NCBI GenBank assembly: GCA_009602725.1
Contig: WELB01000024.1
Span: 733,764-774,044, forward strand
Source of the DNA: Spirogloea muscicola
Lineage: Eukaryota; Streptophyta; Zygnematophyceae; Spirogloeales; Spirogloeaceae
Length of the DNA: 40,281 nucleotides
Direction: 5' to 3'
Position 1 is the stretch's first letter. Every line of letters begins with the position of its first letter. Position numbers and translations under genes: made by a program. Below the pieces are notes generated by a model. The model saw only the letters and a list, made by a program, of their open reading frames with translations. It made no database searches and had not been told where the DNA came from. This document shows, in pieces, positions 19,776 through 31,374 of this stretch.

Positions 19776-20109
19776 GTCGCTACGTCACATCTGCATTGAA
19801 GAACTAGCAAGGATTTACTTGCTTGGAACCAGAGGCCCGGTTGAGTCAAGCTCATCCAGATGAAATTGCAGCTGGATTGGCGACCTGCACAACCTCCGAA
19901 GGTCGCAATAGCAGCTCATTGAGCGCGCTTGCGGCCTCCAAATAACACCATCCAAGTAGCGAGAACCTTCGCGCTGATGCAAGTGATGGTGAAATGTGCT
20001 CTCTAAGGGGCACGGGGGCTGTGAAAGAAAGAAAGTGGGTCTCCCCAAAAGTGGGCAATGGCTGTAAACAGCCAGCCCGAAAACTATCGACAAGGTCTGA
20101 AGGGGCCGA
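19776..20109. other. 3' flank of the LPA1-like gene with retrotransposon tail text
   Basis: No gene is supported. Near 20041-20100 the string GGGCAATGGCTGTAAACAGC, then CAGCCCGAAAACTATCGACA, is a diverged copy of the hairpin-plus-GAATGGACAA tail seen at 37270-37310. Confidence 0.5.
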
Positions 20110-20330
20110 ACAGCAGCTGTTCCAGTGACTCGACCTGCTGGGCAGGCTGGCGCGGCGCTGTGTATCACGCAGGCGTGGTGAGCCGGCTGACTTCACGCCG
20201 CTGGCTCGTGGGCTCAGGTATATCGTATGCGATTGTTCGTCTCCCTTCAGCGGTCCATGGCCCACGCCTTGCATCTGCGTGCTGGCCGTGCTCTCGCTGC
20301 GGCTCCTGGCTTTTGTCAGGAGAGGACGTG
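20110..20330 (+). mobile_element. First-subfamily retrotransposon C-terminal fragment
   Basis: The plus strand encodes, with a frame change, LGRLARRCVSRRRGEPADF then YRMRLFVSLQRSMAHALHLR and AGRALAAAPGF, matching the 12834-13413 copy. It breaks off near 20325 and is followed by the 3' tail of the opposite-strand copy, an arrangement with tails together, unlike the head-to-head pairs elsewhere. Confidence 0.7.
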
Positions 20331-20334
20331 TATA

Positions 20335-21935
20335 AAGAGATGGGGAGGCCATGTGTGGCCAAGTACAAAGGCAAGCACATTGACAAATGCACGTCACCCT
20401 GCTGCTAAGCCGACCCGCCCAGTAACCACGAGTCAGCACATAGAGGTCGCTAACTGATGCTCGGATACCGGATGGCAGTTGACAAGCTCTCGAATTACCA
20501 GCCAAGGCTCGACCAGCTTTCTGATGCAACGCATGAGCCTGAGCTCGCTGCAGACAAGCTGACACTCAATGTCGCAAAAATGACAGATAGGCAGCCGGCA
20601 TACCCACCTGGGCTGGAAGCATATCCTCGCGTAGTGCATATCCCAGACTCGCTATGTTCTCGAGTAGGGTATGGAAGCGAGGACCCAAGCAGCCAAAAGT
20701 GTCGATTGCGGCCGGGAGAAGGTGGTCGCTGCGGGGGTAGTCAGAGTAGTGTCGGAGCTTTCTCTGCTCAGCACCTCCCACTGCGTGGCCAGCAATGTGT
20801 GTGGAAGCGGAACTCTTGTATGCCTCAGTCACCACCACATCCACCAAGGCTCGTGGGCCTCCGCCAGGTTGTACACTCACAATGTCCAGGGTGCGACGGT
20901 GATGGCGACCCTGGGAATCCGTGGTGATGGGCATTACATTGCTTACTTCCACAATGGCGCGGTAGCCGGCGTCGCGCATCAAGCCCGCCAGGGCGTCTCG
21001 TAGGAGATTATGGACGCCCACCACCTCAGGGCCTGTGGGACACCGCAGCATGTGGGTGGCTAGGTCTCCGCCCTCCGCACGAAGGCCACACTCACACTGA
21101 GTTACTCCAATGAGGCAGGTCGGGGGCAGGCCCAGGAAGAGCTGGAGAAGCGTCCGGAATGCTCAGGGCTGATTTTGAAAGCGTTGTGGATTGCATGTGT
21201 GGTGAGCCAATCCGATGCCCCAGGCGTTGCGAGCGATGTGAGACGTGCCAGACTCTTTGGATTGGTCTTGATATCCGGCATCGTCCTCAACGCCTTGCGA
21301 CGCTCGTCCTCAGCTGCAGCAACGAGTCTGGCCTGTGCCGCTTTGTCTGGTGCTTGAGCAAGCGCTGAGAAGGGGTTGAGGAGGGGTTGTAGGGAGGGGA
21401 AGGAGCAGAGTGCTGACTCCCGGATGCTCCTCAATTGCACTTGGAATGCCAAGGAGCCTTCCTCCACCTCGGCTGCAGGGCCGGCCAGGCAAGGGAAGCG
21501 CAAGGGAAGAGAGGAGGCAACCTGGTGCCAGCAACCGAGAAAGGCTGCCTGCGCCGTCTGTTCAAGTGACCGGCAGCCCAGGCCGCCCACTCGTGTGGGA
21601 AGGGATGCCTGCAGGGAGGATGAAGGTGAGGGGAAGGATGGGTGTTGAATCAGGGAAGCCAGGGTTTGCAGGAGGGAGGTGTCGAACTCCTTGTACAGCT
21701 CGCCCACCATGTCCGCTGGGGCGACTGTTCGCTGTAGGTAGCCAGCTCGTTGACCAATGCAGCGAGTAGGGATGGCCAGCGCCAGCTGCGGATCTCCAAG
21801 GAGAGGAAGGGAGGGAAGGGGGCCAAGGTGTTGCTGCAGACGTTCACGTAAGTCCTCCGCAACGTGGGATGGAGTGCCAAGGGGGTTCCCTCTCTGACTA
21901 TCGCGCAGAGTCGGCAGGCCCCCGCGTAACCGTCA
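20335..21935 (-). mobile_element. Non-LTR retrotransposon, 5'-truncated: RT C-terminal part, zinc knuckle, nuclease-like region
   Basis: This is the longest copy. On the minus strand it reads, with frame breaks: GNPLGTPSHVAEDLRERL, LGDPQLALAIPTRCIGQRAG and YLQRTVAP near 21740-21900, then LPTRVGGLGCRSLEQTAQAA (typical of the region after the RT palm), then FLGLPPTCLIG, CECGLRAEGGDLATHMLRC (a CxC-x11-HxxxC knuckle), RTLDIVSVQPGGGPRALVDV with VVTEA, AAIDTFGCLGPRF and SDLYVLTRGY. The catalytic RT motif is absent. A frameshift lies near 21165 and a TGA replaces Arg at 20566-20568, so it is dead. The knuckle followed by R-x-D...D-V-V recalls R2-type CCHC plus endonuclease layout. The tail holds the TGCTTGCC..TTGGCC motif at 20341-20385. 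Confidence 0.8.
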
Positions 21936-22234
21936 GGGCGCCACATGGCGGGGGGGATCAGGATCTACACTGGAGCACCGCCGGATGCCGGCCCGCCTCC
22001 GACGGGATGCTCGCCACCCCCTCCTCACCACCTCGCGGCGCTGCCCCACCATCGACGCAATCCCGCCCCACCTCGGCGCACACTCTGCTCGGCGCCATTC
22101 TGCGAGCCCTCTTTGCCGTCTCCCGGATGCGACGGCGACGGTCGCTCCGCGGCAGCCGCCTGAGCCTCCCCATGCTGCGGTGCCGTGCGTGAAAGCCACA
22201 GGCACCCACGTTGGCACTGGGCACGGCCCTGCCG

Positions 22235-24630
22235 ATGGCGCACGTCAAGCTGCTGACTGCAGTGGGCCTCCACGACTACGGGGTGCTCGAGAACGAGGAC
22301 TCTGTGCAGGAGGCTGCCGATGCGCTGACATGCCGGACGCCGGGGCCTGCAATCACGAGCATGGCCGAGGGGAGCCCTGCACCCCTTCTGGCTTCAGGTG
22401 GTTTTGTGCCACGCGCTGAAGACAGCAGCCCACCGGAAGCTGCACAAGTCGACAGCCACGATGAGTTCGCGACTCCTGAGGAGGACGAGGCAAGCATATC
22501 CAGTCTTCCACAAAGAATGTCAGGGATTCTGTCTAACATGACGTTTGGTGCCATGTATGCTAGACCTCCATGGCGGAATCCCGCCCTCAGCTTGAATTAC
22601 GTTACAGTCATGCTACTCTCAAACTCCTGCAGTTGAGGTCCATCAATCATCTTTGCTGCCACTTTGGGTGCGGAGCTTCAAGTCCACTGCATTAGTTGGG
22701 ACACGCTTATGCTGCTAGTGATGATTTAGCAGGGATGTGACCCTTCTGTTGACATGTCCTCTTGTCCTGCACAGTGGCTAGAGAGTAGCGAAGTTGAGGA
22801 TGGAACAACAGGCAGCAGGATCGGCGCAGAGACAATGGCACTTACTATTGATCCTTGCGTGCCTTCCAGCCAGATAGCAGCACCACATGCAACCCCTGAG
22901 AATGCTGCTGGCGCAAAGTCTGCTGCACCTGAGCAGGCAGACAAAGCTATCCTTAACTTCAAAGCAGAACCTCCACAAACGCAAGGAGCTGCAGACGCGG
23001 CCAGCAGTGCAGCAGTACCTGCGTGGGACCCTCAGAAGGCTGCTGGGGTTGGAGAGAAGATTGCACATATTCAGGAAGTGGGCCTGGTGACTGTGTCTGC
23101 TGTCAACGGTGCTGAGATGAAGGATGGTGGCTCTGCTCCATGTGCTGATGTGAGAGTGTCCAAGACGGAGCTCGGCAACAGCGCCTGGTGGGCGTGGAAG
23201 AGTCCTCTGGAAGTGGGCAGCGAACTTCTGAACCAATTGGACCTGACCGTAGGTCCCACAATGGCACATGTCTCTCAGGGCTTGACCAGATTGGGCAAAG
23301 GTGATGCAAATGCAGGGGCCAACCGGGAAGGCACCTGGTCGCCACCAGATGTGTTCTTTTCACTCACGAAGAACCTGGAACGACTTCAAGTATCTCCTCT
23401 CTGGGATGGCGAAGCAGCATATGAGTCATTGGAAACAAAGCCATCCACGAAGGTAAGGAGAACCAAGCTGCATAAGCCACCATCTAGTGACATTGCGATC
23501 ATGGGGAGCCCATTGCCAGTGGACGAGCTGGAAGACCTTGGGCTGATCCTGAGCGAGCCCTCCCCAAACGAGTACTCTGGGGCTGAGAATGGCGAGGAAA
23601 GCCTCCCTGCACCACCTTCTCCTCCCACTGAGATGCTGCCCTTTGTGAAGGAGCTAATGGCGCCATTGGCAAGCTCTGCACTACTGGTAGACTTGAAGTC
23701 ATCTGCATCGGCTGCAGTTCCAGAGGGGACCCAGGGGCTGACTTTATCTGTGTCTCCTGCCTGGATTGGATCAAGTCTCATTGCCAGCTCAGTAGTTGGG
23801 GCTACTGTTGGTGGACTGGTGGGTGGCCCTGTGGGCTTTGTGGCAGGTATACTGGAAATTTCAAGGGAGAGTCGTTGCCATTGCCATCACCAGTGTTGTA
23901 TTCGAATTGCCTGGTGATGCTGACATGTTCTATTATCTATGGCTTGGACAACATATGATCTTTGTTACATTGGCATACCCGGGTCATTAGCATTGACATC
24001 CTATTGGTTGCAATAATACCGTTGACTTCGTGCTCGGTTGCAGGGCTGGGGCTGAAATCGGCGGCAGCTGTGGCTGCCTTAGCTGGTGCAAGCTTAGGGA
24101 CTACAGTATACCACCACCTTGTGGTGCCTGTAAGCAACCTGGTCTCAGAGCATGAGATCATTCTGCTATTTGTATGACTCGGCTTGTACGTCTGGTGTAT
24201 ATCGGCCACAGGCAGTTAAAACGAGCAGCTTGCAGGGACATGGCAAGCTCGCACCTTCCTGTCTTCGCTTTTGAGTGGTTGCTGATGACCCCAAACCTCC
24301 CCTACTTTGTCGCAGGCTGCACCGGCTGCTGCTGCTAAGCATAACATGGAACATTCACCTCCTGAGAGCATGGAGGTGCCCTCGTCCTTGGGCTCGGGAA
24401 CAGATCCAATCTTGGTCAAGATGCAGCCCACCCTGCTTAAGAGTGTGGAGGCTTCTCCCAAGCAGCCACCAGCAACTGGAAAAGGTACCATCAAGGCCAA
24501 GATGGTGTTTCCACCCACTCTTGGCTCCTCCGTAAGGCCGACTTCACCGCGGCTTCTCACCAGCTTTGACCCCCCTGGTCCGACTGCAAGGGAGCCTCTC
24601 CCTCTGAACCTTCATTTCATGATGCATTGA
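22235..24630 (+). CDS. Unrecognised acidic protein with a Gly/Ala-rich hydrophobic hairpin
   Basis: Four exons are proposed: 22235-22489, 22775-23846, 24044-24129 and 24316-24630, giving 575 residues. I do not recognise the family. The first 400 residues are hydrophilic and acidic (ATPEEDE, DELEDLGLIL, NGEESLPAPPSPPTEMLP). They include WWAWKSPLEVGSELLNQLDL and a Lys/Arg patch, KVRRTKLHKPP. Residues about 412-470 are hydrophobic with glycine-zipper character: WIGSSLIASSVVGATVGGLV, GGPVGFVAGG, AAAVAALAGASLGTTVYHH, suggesting a membrane hairpin. The tail is Pro/Ser-rich and basic, ending LPLNLHFMMH. Exons 2-4 join cleanly in phase. The first junction is uncertain: the best phase match is a GC-AG donor (GAG|GCAAGC) at 22490, with GT alternatives at 22448 and 22601. 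The retrotransposon ends about 300 bases upstream. Confidence 0.6.
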
Positions 24631-25177
24631 GATAATCCACTGAATGTGGACTGCAGTCTGTATATATTGTGGAAAAACCCAAGCTTCCTCCTATTGCTGT
24701 CACAGACCCGTAGTTTTACGGCGGCAGGTACGCTCCTTGACAAAAGTTGCAAGACTTGGACAACAGCAAAAGCTATGGTCTCTACATCCATATTCATGTA
24801 CAATCGAATAGAGTTGTCCATTACGACCATTACTATGACAATGCTGCACAACGATGTCTTTGATATTGAGCTCGCTAAGGACAGTGGATAAGCCAGGCTC
24901 TCTGCAAGCAGACGCACTCTGTCCTTTTCAACCAAGAACTACATCAATGTGGATCCATCAATGTTCCTGCAAAACTTGCTCATCAATGTTCCTGCAAAAC
25001 TTGCTCACAACCAGCAACTACAGAAACAGCATAGCATGCCTACAAAGGATCTTTATCAGTCCGTCTGACTTGTGCCTGGACAATTTGGCTTGCTGTAGCT
25101 CTCCATATCCAATTTCAAGCTACTGCCAAGAATGTAAATCTACGTTTAAGCTACTCGCATGCTTGTACAAGTTCTTG
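24631..25177. other. Intergenic region between convergent genes
   Basis: This contains the 3' flanks of the unrecognised gene (plus) and ENY2 (minus). It is AT-richer than its surroundings. Apart from the 25-bp tandem duplication listed separately, I see no feature. Confidence 0.5.
24956..25005 (+). repeat. Perfect 25-bp tandem duplication
   Basis: CATCAATGTTCCTGCAAAAC plus TTGCT occurs at 24956-24980 and 24981-25005 without a mismatch. It is noncoding. Confidence 0.92.
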
Positions 25178-26335
25178 TTACTGCTCAAGGAGGAAAGCTC
25201 GTATCCTTCCTAGAAGCTCTGCTTTCACTTCGTCAGGGACCATTGCTGGTGCAGCCAAATGAGGACGTGCTCATGTGAGTCTCTAACAGTTGCTCAATCA
25301 TTTGCATTTTCTAGTGTGTTTAGTTGACCAATCAACATCTGGGTCAGAGTGATGTCTGTTATATAAACTTGAAAGGATGCATGGTTGTGTGATGTCATGT
25401 TGCATGTTGCACTTTGCGGTAGCTATATCACTCCCCTTTAATAACAGATGAATTAGCTACATCTGGACGGACCTGAGGCGATGAGAGGCTGAGGGCTAGG
25501 CATGCAGACCTCGCCCCTTTGGAGTGATAGTCTGGACAAGGTCATCCATCGTGACATTAAGCCGTCCTTTTGTTCTTGTGTAAGCCCTGCACACTAGTAT
25601 CCAAAAGTCAGTCTCGATCAAGGATGGGGTCTGAGAAATCCTGCACAAGGAGCACTCACGCGGCCGTCCCTGGACAAACCGTGTGACGAGGACATGTGTA
25701 AGATACATTTAGCATCCTTCTTAACGACCTGCAGTGCGCCTTGAGCTCGTCGCGCCAGCCGCACTCGATCAGCCGCTCTCTAAGCAGCTCCTTGAGGCGC
25801 TCCTTCTCGCCAGACTCAATGAGCTGGGCGCGTGTAATCCGCGGAACGCATCAGCTCGGTGCACAGAGCGTATGCAAACGGTTGTGTGCTGGCGAGCCAG
25901 CACCAGAGTGCGTCGCACGAAATGCGACGCCGTTCTGTGCATGAGACTGGGTGCGATGTGCAACAAGTTACTAGCCGTCACGAGGGCCTGCAGCTGCCAC
26001 GCGGCGACCCCCAAAGAAGGTGGCCGCGCGAGGTGTTGTGATGAAGGATTCGTTGTGGAAGCCCGCTGCACCTTGATGTTGATGGCCTCCTGCAGCGTCG
26101 GCTTGGAGGCGGCAGCGACGTGCTCGTCCTCAACCTCCGGCGTCGGCGGCCGATTGATGGACGAGGGTTTCCTGCAGAGGCCGCGGCCGGGCGCGGCCGT
26201 GAGCTGCTGGAGCGCGAGAGGGGCCCCGCGAAGGGCGGTGCTGGGAGCTCGTCGCGGGCCGCGGTTCTAGCGGCGGCGCGCGACGGCGACTGCGGCGGCC
26301 GCGGCGGCTCGCGCTGGGTGTGCTCACGCTGCCAT
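25178..26335 (-). CDS. ENY2: ENY2/SUS1 transcription and mRNA export factor
   Basis: Five coding exons on the minus strand: 26335-26328, 26171-26072, 25823-25729, 25586-25510 and 25245-25178, total 348 bases, 115 residues, the usual family length. The protein contains [72 protein letters not shown] and [18 protein letters not shown], matching plant SUS1 throughout. ENY2 is an all-helical subunit shared by the SAGA deubiquitinase module and the TREX-2 mRNA export complex, in the nucleus and at nuclear pores. Exon 1 has only eight coding bases (ATGGCAGC before GTGAGC). Without it there is no ATG in frame. The gene diverges from the RH42-like helicase gene, with 291 bases between start codons. 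Confidence 0.92.
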
Positions 26336-26626
26336 GGACGCCTGGGAGGGCGCCGCCGCCGCCGCCTGCCGCCGCCGGCGGCAGGTCCCGAGGCGCACCG
26401 GCGCGGCCTGGCAACCCGGGAGCTCCGCCTGCGACGGCTGAATAGGCCTCCGCCCAGTGGGCCGAGACGAGCGTTAACAGGCCACGCTCTCGTCTCACCT
26501 GCGTCGGTGCCGTCCCCTCGCCGCGGCTGCCGCCGCCGCCGCCGNCACAGCGGAGGCGCCGGCCGCGGCGGCGGCGGCTGCTGCGACGCGCCGGCAACCC
26601 CGTGGCAGGCTTCGCAGGTCAGGGCC
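26336..26626. promoter_or_regulatory. Shared bidirectional promoter region of ENY2 and the RH42-like gene
   Basis: The start codons of the two genes lie at 26335 (minus) and 26627 (plus), so both 5' leaders and promoters must fit within about 290 bases, unless leaders are spliced from inside the other gene. The sequence is CG-rich with GCCGCC runs and no TATA box, typical of a housekeeping CpG-type promoter. One undetermined base is at 26545. Confidence 0.65.
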
Positions 26627-29600
26627 ATGGACAAGGCCAGGGAGCGGACGAGCGACAAGGGCGGGAAGCACGACAAGGTGCGCATCCGCATGAAGGACGC
26701 GGCGGAGGAGGCCGGGCGCGACGGCAAGCGCAAGCGGGAGCCCCTCGGCGATGGCGATGACCTGCGGGACGACAAGGAGCGGCCCGAGAGCAGGAGCAGG
26801 GAGGAGCGGGAGCCCGAGCCAGAGCGGGAGCGTGCGCCGGGAGGGCGCGAGCGCGAGCGCGGCGGCCGCGACCGGGACAGGGAGGAGCGGGAGCGGCGGG
26901 AGCGCGACCAGAAGCGGGAGCGCGAGAAGGAGAAGGAGCGGGAGCGGGAGCGGGAGCGGGCGCGCGAGGAGAAGGAGCGCGAGCGGCAGCGCCGCAAGGA
27001 CAAGGAGCGCAAGCAGCGCGAGCGGGAGCGCGCCGGCAAGCGCGTCAAGGGCAGCGAGGCGGAAGATGGCGACGACGAGGAGGCTGAGCGGGAGAGGAAG
27101 CGGCATCGCAAGGAGGACGGCAGTGGGGACCGGGATAAGGAGCGCACCGGCAGGGAGCGGGACAAGGACAGGGAGAAGGCCCCGAGGAAGACCGTCGAGG
27201 AGCTGGCTGCCGAGGAGCAGCAGAAGCTCGGGGACGAGATGGAGAAGCGGCGGCGCAAGGTGCGGGAGTGGCAGGAGGCTAAGCGGAGGAAGGAGGCGGA
27301 GGAGGCTGCGCAGGCGGCCGGCACCTCCGGGGCGCAGGCGAGCTTGGCGGTCGACGGGGAGGACGAGGGAGCCACTGCGAAAAAGTGGACGCTGGACGAG
27401 GAGGAATCGGACGAGGAGGACGAGGCCAAGGCCAGCGACGCCGACAAGGATCGCCCGCTCGAGGCCAACGGCAGCCTCCATGAGAAGGCGCCCAGCGCCG
27501 CTACGGTCAAGGAGGAGGCCGATGCGACGCCCATGGAGGAGGACGACCTCGACCCCCTGGATGCGTTCATGAACAGCATGGTGCTCCCGCAGGTCAAGGA
27601 CCTCGAGGAGGCGGCAGCAAGTGATGCTGCCAGTGAGCGAGGGCCGGGAGATGCGAAGGCTACGGTGGGGACGGGCCCGCCAATGAGGAAGCCCAAGGAG
27701 GACAGCCCGGAGCGGGCGCTGCCGCTGCCGGCCAAGGGGAAGCGCGGCCCCAAGGCCCACCTGGTCAATGGCAAGCCGGGCGGGTTTGTCATGCACATGA
27801 AGGGCGGCCCCAAGGCCGGGCTGCCACGCCGGACTCCTGTGGCGAAGCTGGCTCCGGTGGGGCGCATCATGCCGGGGGAGGACTCCGAGTCGGACAGGGA
27901 GCACGGAGGCGACGGGCAGGAGGAGGATGGGGATGCTGAAGACGTGGCCCCTGAGAAGGAGGAGGAGGACAGCGAGTTTCTCAAGCGCGTGGCAGGCAGG
28001 ACCAAGGCGGACAAGCTGCCGGCGGTCGACCACTCCAAGATCAAGTACGAGCCCTTCCGGAAGAACTTTTACATTGAGGTGAAGGAGATGACACGTTGGC
28101 CGCAAGAGGAGGTGGATGCGCACCGCAAAGGCCTGGAGCTCAAGATTCACGGCAAGGACGTGCCCAAGCCGATCAAGACCTGGCCGCAGACAGGCCTCTC
28201 GAGCAAGATACTTGATGTCCTCAAGAAGGCCGGCTTTGAGAAACCCATGTCAATTCAGGTTCGCAGTACTTCTTCCTCAGCTTAAATCTGTCCAACGAGC
28301 TGTGTCAGGTACTCTAAATCTCACTTACTGCACATGCTCTGATGACGCTTGACATGAACACGAGTTATCAGGCCTGCCGTTGATAATGAGCTGCAAATGG
28401 TGAGTCCGCGGAGCCAAGCAGCATTGCAAGTCTCAGCTGGCTTGCTCCTTGTCCAGGCGCAGGCCATTCCGGTCATCATGAGCGGCAGAGACTGCATTGG
28501 CATCGCAAAGACGGGGTCTGGCAAGACTCTCGCTTTCGTTCTACCTATGCTGCGGCACATTATGGATCAGCCGACAATCATCCAAGGGGATGGGCCGGTC
28601 GCAATGATCATGGCTCCCACCAGAGAGCTTGTCCAGCAAATTTACAATGACGTCAAGAAGTTTGCCAAGCATCTCAACCTTGCTTGCGTGCCTGTTTACG
28701 GAGGTTCCGGGGTGGCACAGCAGATCAGCGACCTCAAGAGGGGCGCGGAGATTGTGGTCTGCACGCCAGGACGCATGATTGACATCCTCTGCACTTCCAA
28801 TGGCAAGATTACCAATCTGCGGAGGGTCACGTACCTGGTCATGGACGAAGCCGATCGGATGTTTGACCTGGGGTTTGAGCCCCAGATTACTCGCGTCGTG
28901 CAGAACACACGCCCTGATAGGAAAACGGTCCTGTTTTCGGCAACATTCCCCCGCCAAGTGGAGATCCTGGCACGCAAGGTCCTCAACAAGCCAGTTGAGA
29001 TACAGGTGAGCTGATTGATTACATAGCTCCAGCGAATCTTCTCATCCGACCATCACTGTGTTGTTGTGCAAGAGTGTAACCCTTGTTTTAGTCTTGTATT
29101 AGTCTTGTTTTTGGTGCACTTTGAACTTTGGGAGGTATATACTGTACGGGTTTCCTGCACAAGTAGCAGAAGATGGATCGATAACCGCTTGCCTGGAGAA
29201 GTACTGATGTTACTATGACGTGGCCTGCTGATAGATTGGCGGCAGGAGTGTTGCAAACAAGGACATTGTGCAGACGGTGGAGATTCGGCCTTCCGACGGA
29301 GATGCCCGATTCCTCCGCTTGCTTGAGCTCCTCGGGGAGTGGTACGAGAAGGGCAAGATCCTGGCCTTTGTGCAGTCTCAGGACAAGTGCGACAGCCTAT
29401 TTCGCGACCTGCTCAAGGCAGGCTACCCCTGCCTCTCGCTGCATGGTGCCAAGGATCAGACCGACCGAGAGTCCACCATTTCCGACTTCAAGGCGAATGT
29501 TTGCAATCTGCTCATAGCGACAAGGTATGATATTTCCCTTTCACTTTGCCAATCCGCCTCTCTCGACAATGACAATGAGCTGGGCTACTTCTAGTAAGTA

Positions 29601-31374
29601 AGTAGGAACTGTGCTCACGGACCTTGGTTTTGTTTGATGATCTGCATGCCGCATCGGCACCTGCTGGGGGTCACCTGTTAGTGCTCTTGATTAGGGTCTC
29701 GGTTACTTTGGCAGGCTGCTGTTGTTGGGGATGGTTGCATGGCCCGCTAATTTGCGGAAAGGTAACAATAGCACAACCTCAACAGAAGGGGTTGTCGCTG
29801 CTCATCAGCCTGGTGTGCTTACAAATATTTGCAAGTGGCAAGCACCATCAGGCTTGCCAGTCTCATGATTGCCAGCCCTCTGCCAGACTCAGCATTGGTA
29901 TGTCCATGTATCTTTCTGTGCAGCATTGCTGCTCGGGGGCTGGATGTTAAGGAGCTGGAGTTGGTTGTGAACTATGACGTGCCAAATCACTATGAAGACT
30001 ATGTCCACAGAGTGGGGAGAACCGGCAGAGCCGGCAAGAAGGGTGTGGCTGTAACGTTCATTGGGCCGGATGAGGACAAATTTGCACCAGACCTGCTCCG
30101 CGCTTTGGAGCTATCGGGGCAGGTGACATTAGCATTTGATCACAAGCCAAAATTGGGTCTTATAGCTTCTCGTTCAGCATTGAGCTGATTGAAGCTTGTG
30201 GTTGGCTTGCTTCATGGTTTGCTTTGATCACCACAGCACATCATCTTGGTTGAGTTGTAGATGATTGTTGCTGCAGCCAATTCCGGAGGACTTAAAGGCG
30301 ATGGCGGATGCCTTCATGGAGAAGGTGAAAGGTGGAACGGAGCAGATGCACAGCAGCGGCTATGGCGGCAGCGGCTTCAAATTCAATGAGGAGGAGGAGG
30401 ATGCTCGTAAGGCCCAGAAGAAGGCTCAGGTACCTTGCCCATCTTGCCAGCTATGAGCCATCTTCGCGGCTGATGTTGAGATGTCATGTCTGCAGAGGTG
30501 AAATACTCACTACATGTACATCACAGTTGACCTGAGACACCCTCGTGTACCTGACCTGGCTGCTGCGCAGGCCAAGGAGTATGGTTATGAGGAGGAAGAG
30601 GATAAGTCTGACGAGGAGTCTGACAACGAGGGCATCCGCAAGGTGGCGGGCACTGGGGAGTATGCGGTTGCCAACGCCGAGGCCCAGGTGGCGGCTCTCA
30701 CAGCGGCCGCCAAGGCTGCCGTGCTGGCCAATGCCCAGAACCAGCCTGCCGGAAGCGGTGTATCGCCGTTACAGCTGTCCAACTTTGCCGCGACCGCCGC
30801 CTCGGTCAACCCCCAGCTGCAGGCGGCACTTCAGATGGCACAGCTGGCACATACATCGGCACCAGCAGGCTCGCCCGTGGGCATACTTGGCCAGGTCCCT
30901 GGCCTCAGCCAGGCGCCGGCAGGCACAGCCTGGCCAATGGCCCCTATGGGGCTGCCGGCCGGTTCGCCAGCCGTCAATCCGGCGGAGGGTGCAGCACGGG
31001 CAGCGGCACTCGCGGCGGCGCTGTCTCTGAAGCACAACCTATCCAAGTTTGCACAGGAAAGCGTGCCAGAACACTACGAGGCAGAGCTGGAGATCAACGA
31101 CTTCCCGCAGCATGCTCGGTGGAAGGTCACGCACAAGGACGCGCTGGGCCAGATCTCAGACTGGACTGGTGCCGCCATTACTACTAGGGGCGTGTATGTC
31201 CCGCAGGGCAAGCAGCCTGCGCCGGGCGAGAAGCGCCTCTACCTGTTCATTGAAGGGCCGACCGAGGCATCTGTGAAGAAAGCAAAGGTTGAGGTGAAAC
31301 GCCTCTTGGAGGAGACAAGCTCGGTCGGTTATGGCCCTGCCCCCAGTGCACCCGGAAAGTATTCGGTGCTGTAA
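26627..31374 (+). CDS. RH42: DEAD-box RNA helicase, RH42/PRP5 (DDX46) type
   Basis: Six exons, 26627-28258, 28457-29005, 29235-29524, 29924-30122, 30277-30429 and 30571-31374, sum to 3627 bases (1208 residues). Residues 1-200 are an Arg/Glu/Asp/Lys-rich repeat region like the RS-type arm of this family; an acidic stretch and DPLDAFM follow. The core has the Q motif (GFEKPMSIQ), motif I AKTGSGKT near residue 561, [19 protein letters not shown] near 674, SAT, ATS, ARGLD and HRVGRTGR. After [19 protein letters not shown] comes an Ala-rich linker and a C-terminal KH-like segment ([32 protein letters not shown]). PRP5-type helicases remodel U2 snRNP to allow prespliceosome assembly. All exon joins keep frame. 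ENY2 is divergent on the left. RH45 is the close alternative name. Confidence 0.95.

Noticed and set aside
25978-28044. Long open frame on the minus strand opposite the helicase N-terminus (688 codons)
   Set aside because: It mirrors the CG-rich Arg/Glu repeat codons of the RH42-like exon 1 and has Ser/Arg/Leu low complexity with no domain. The minus-strand gene there is ENY2 in another frame.
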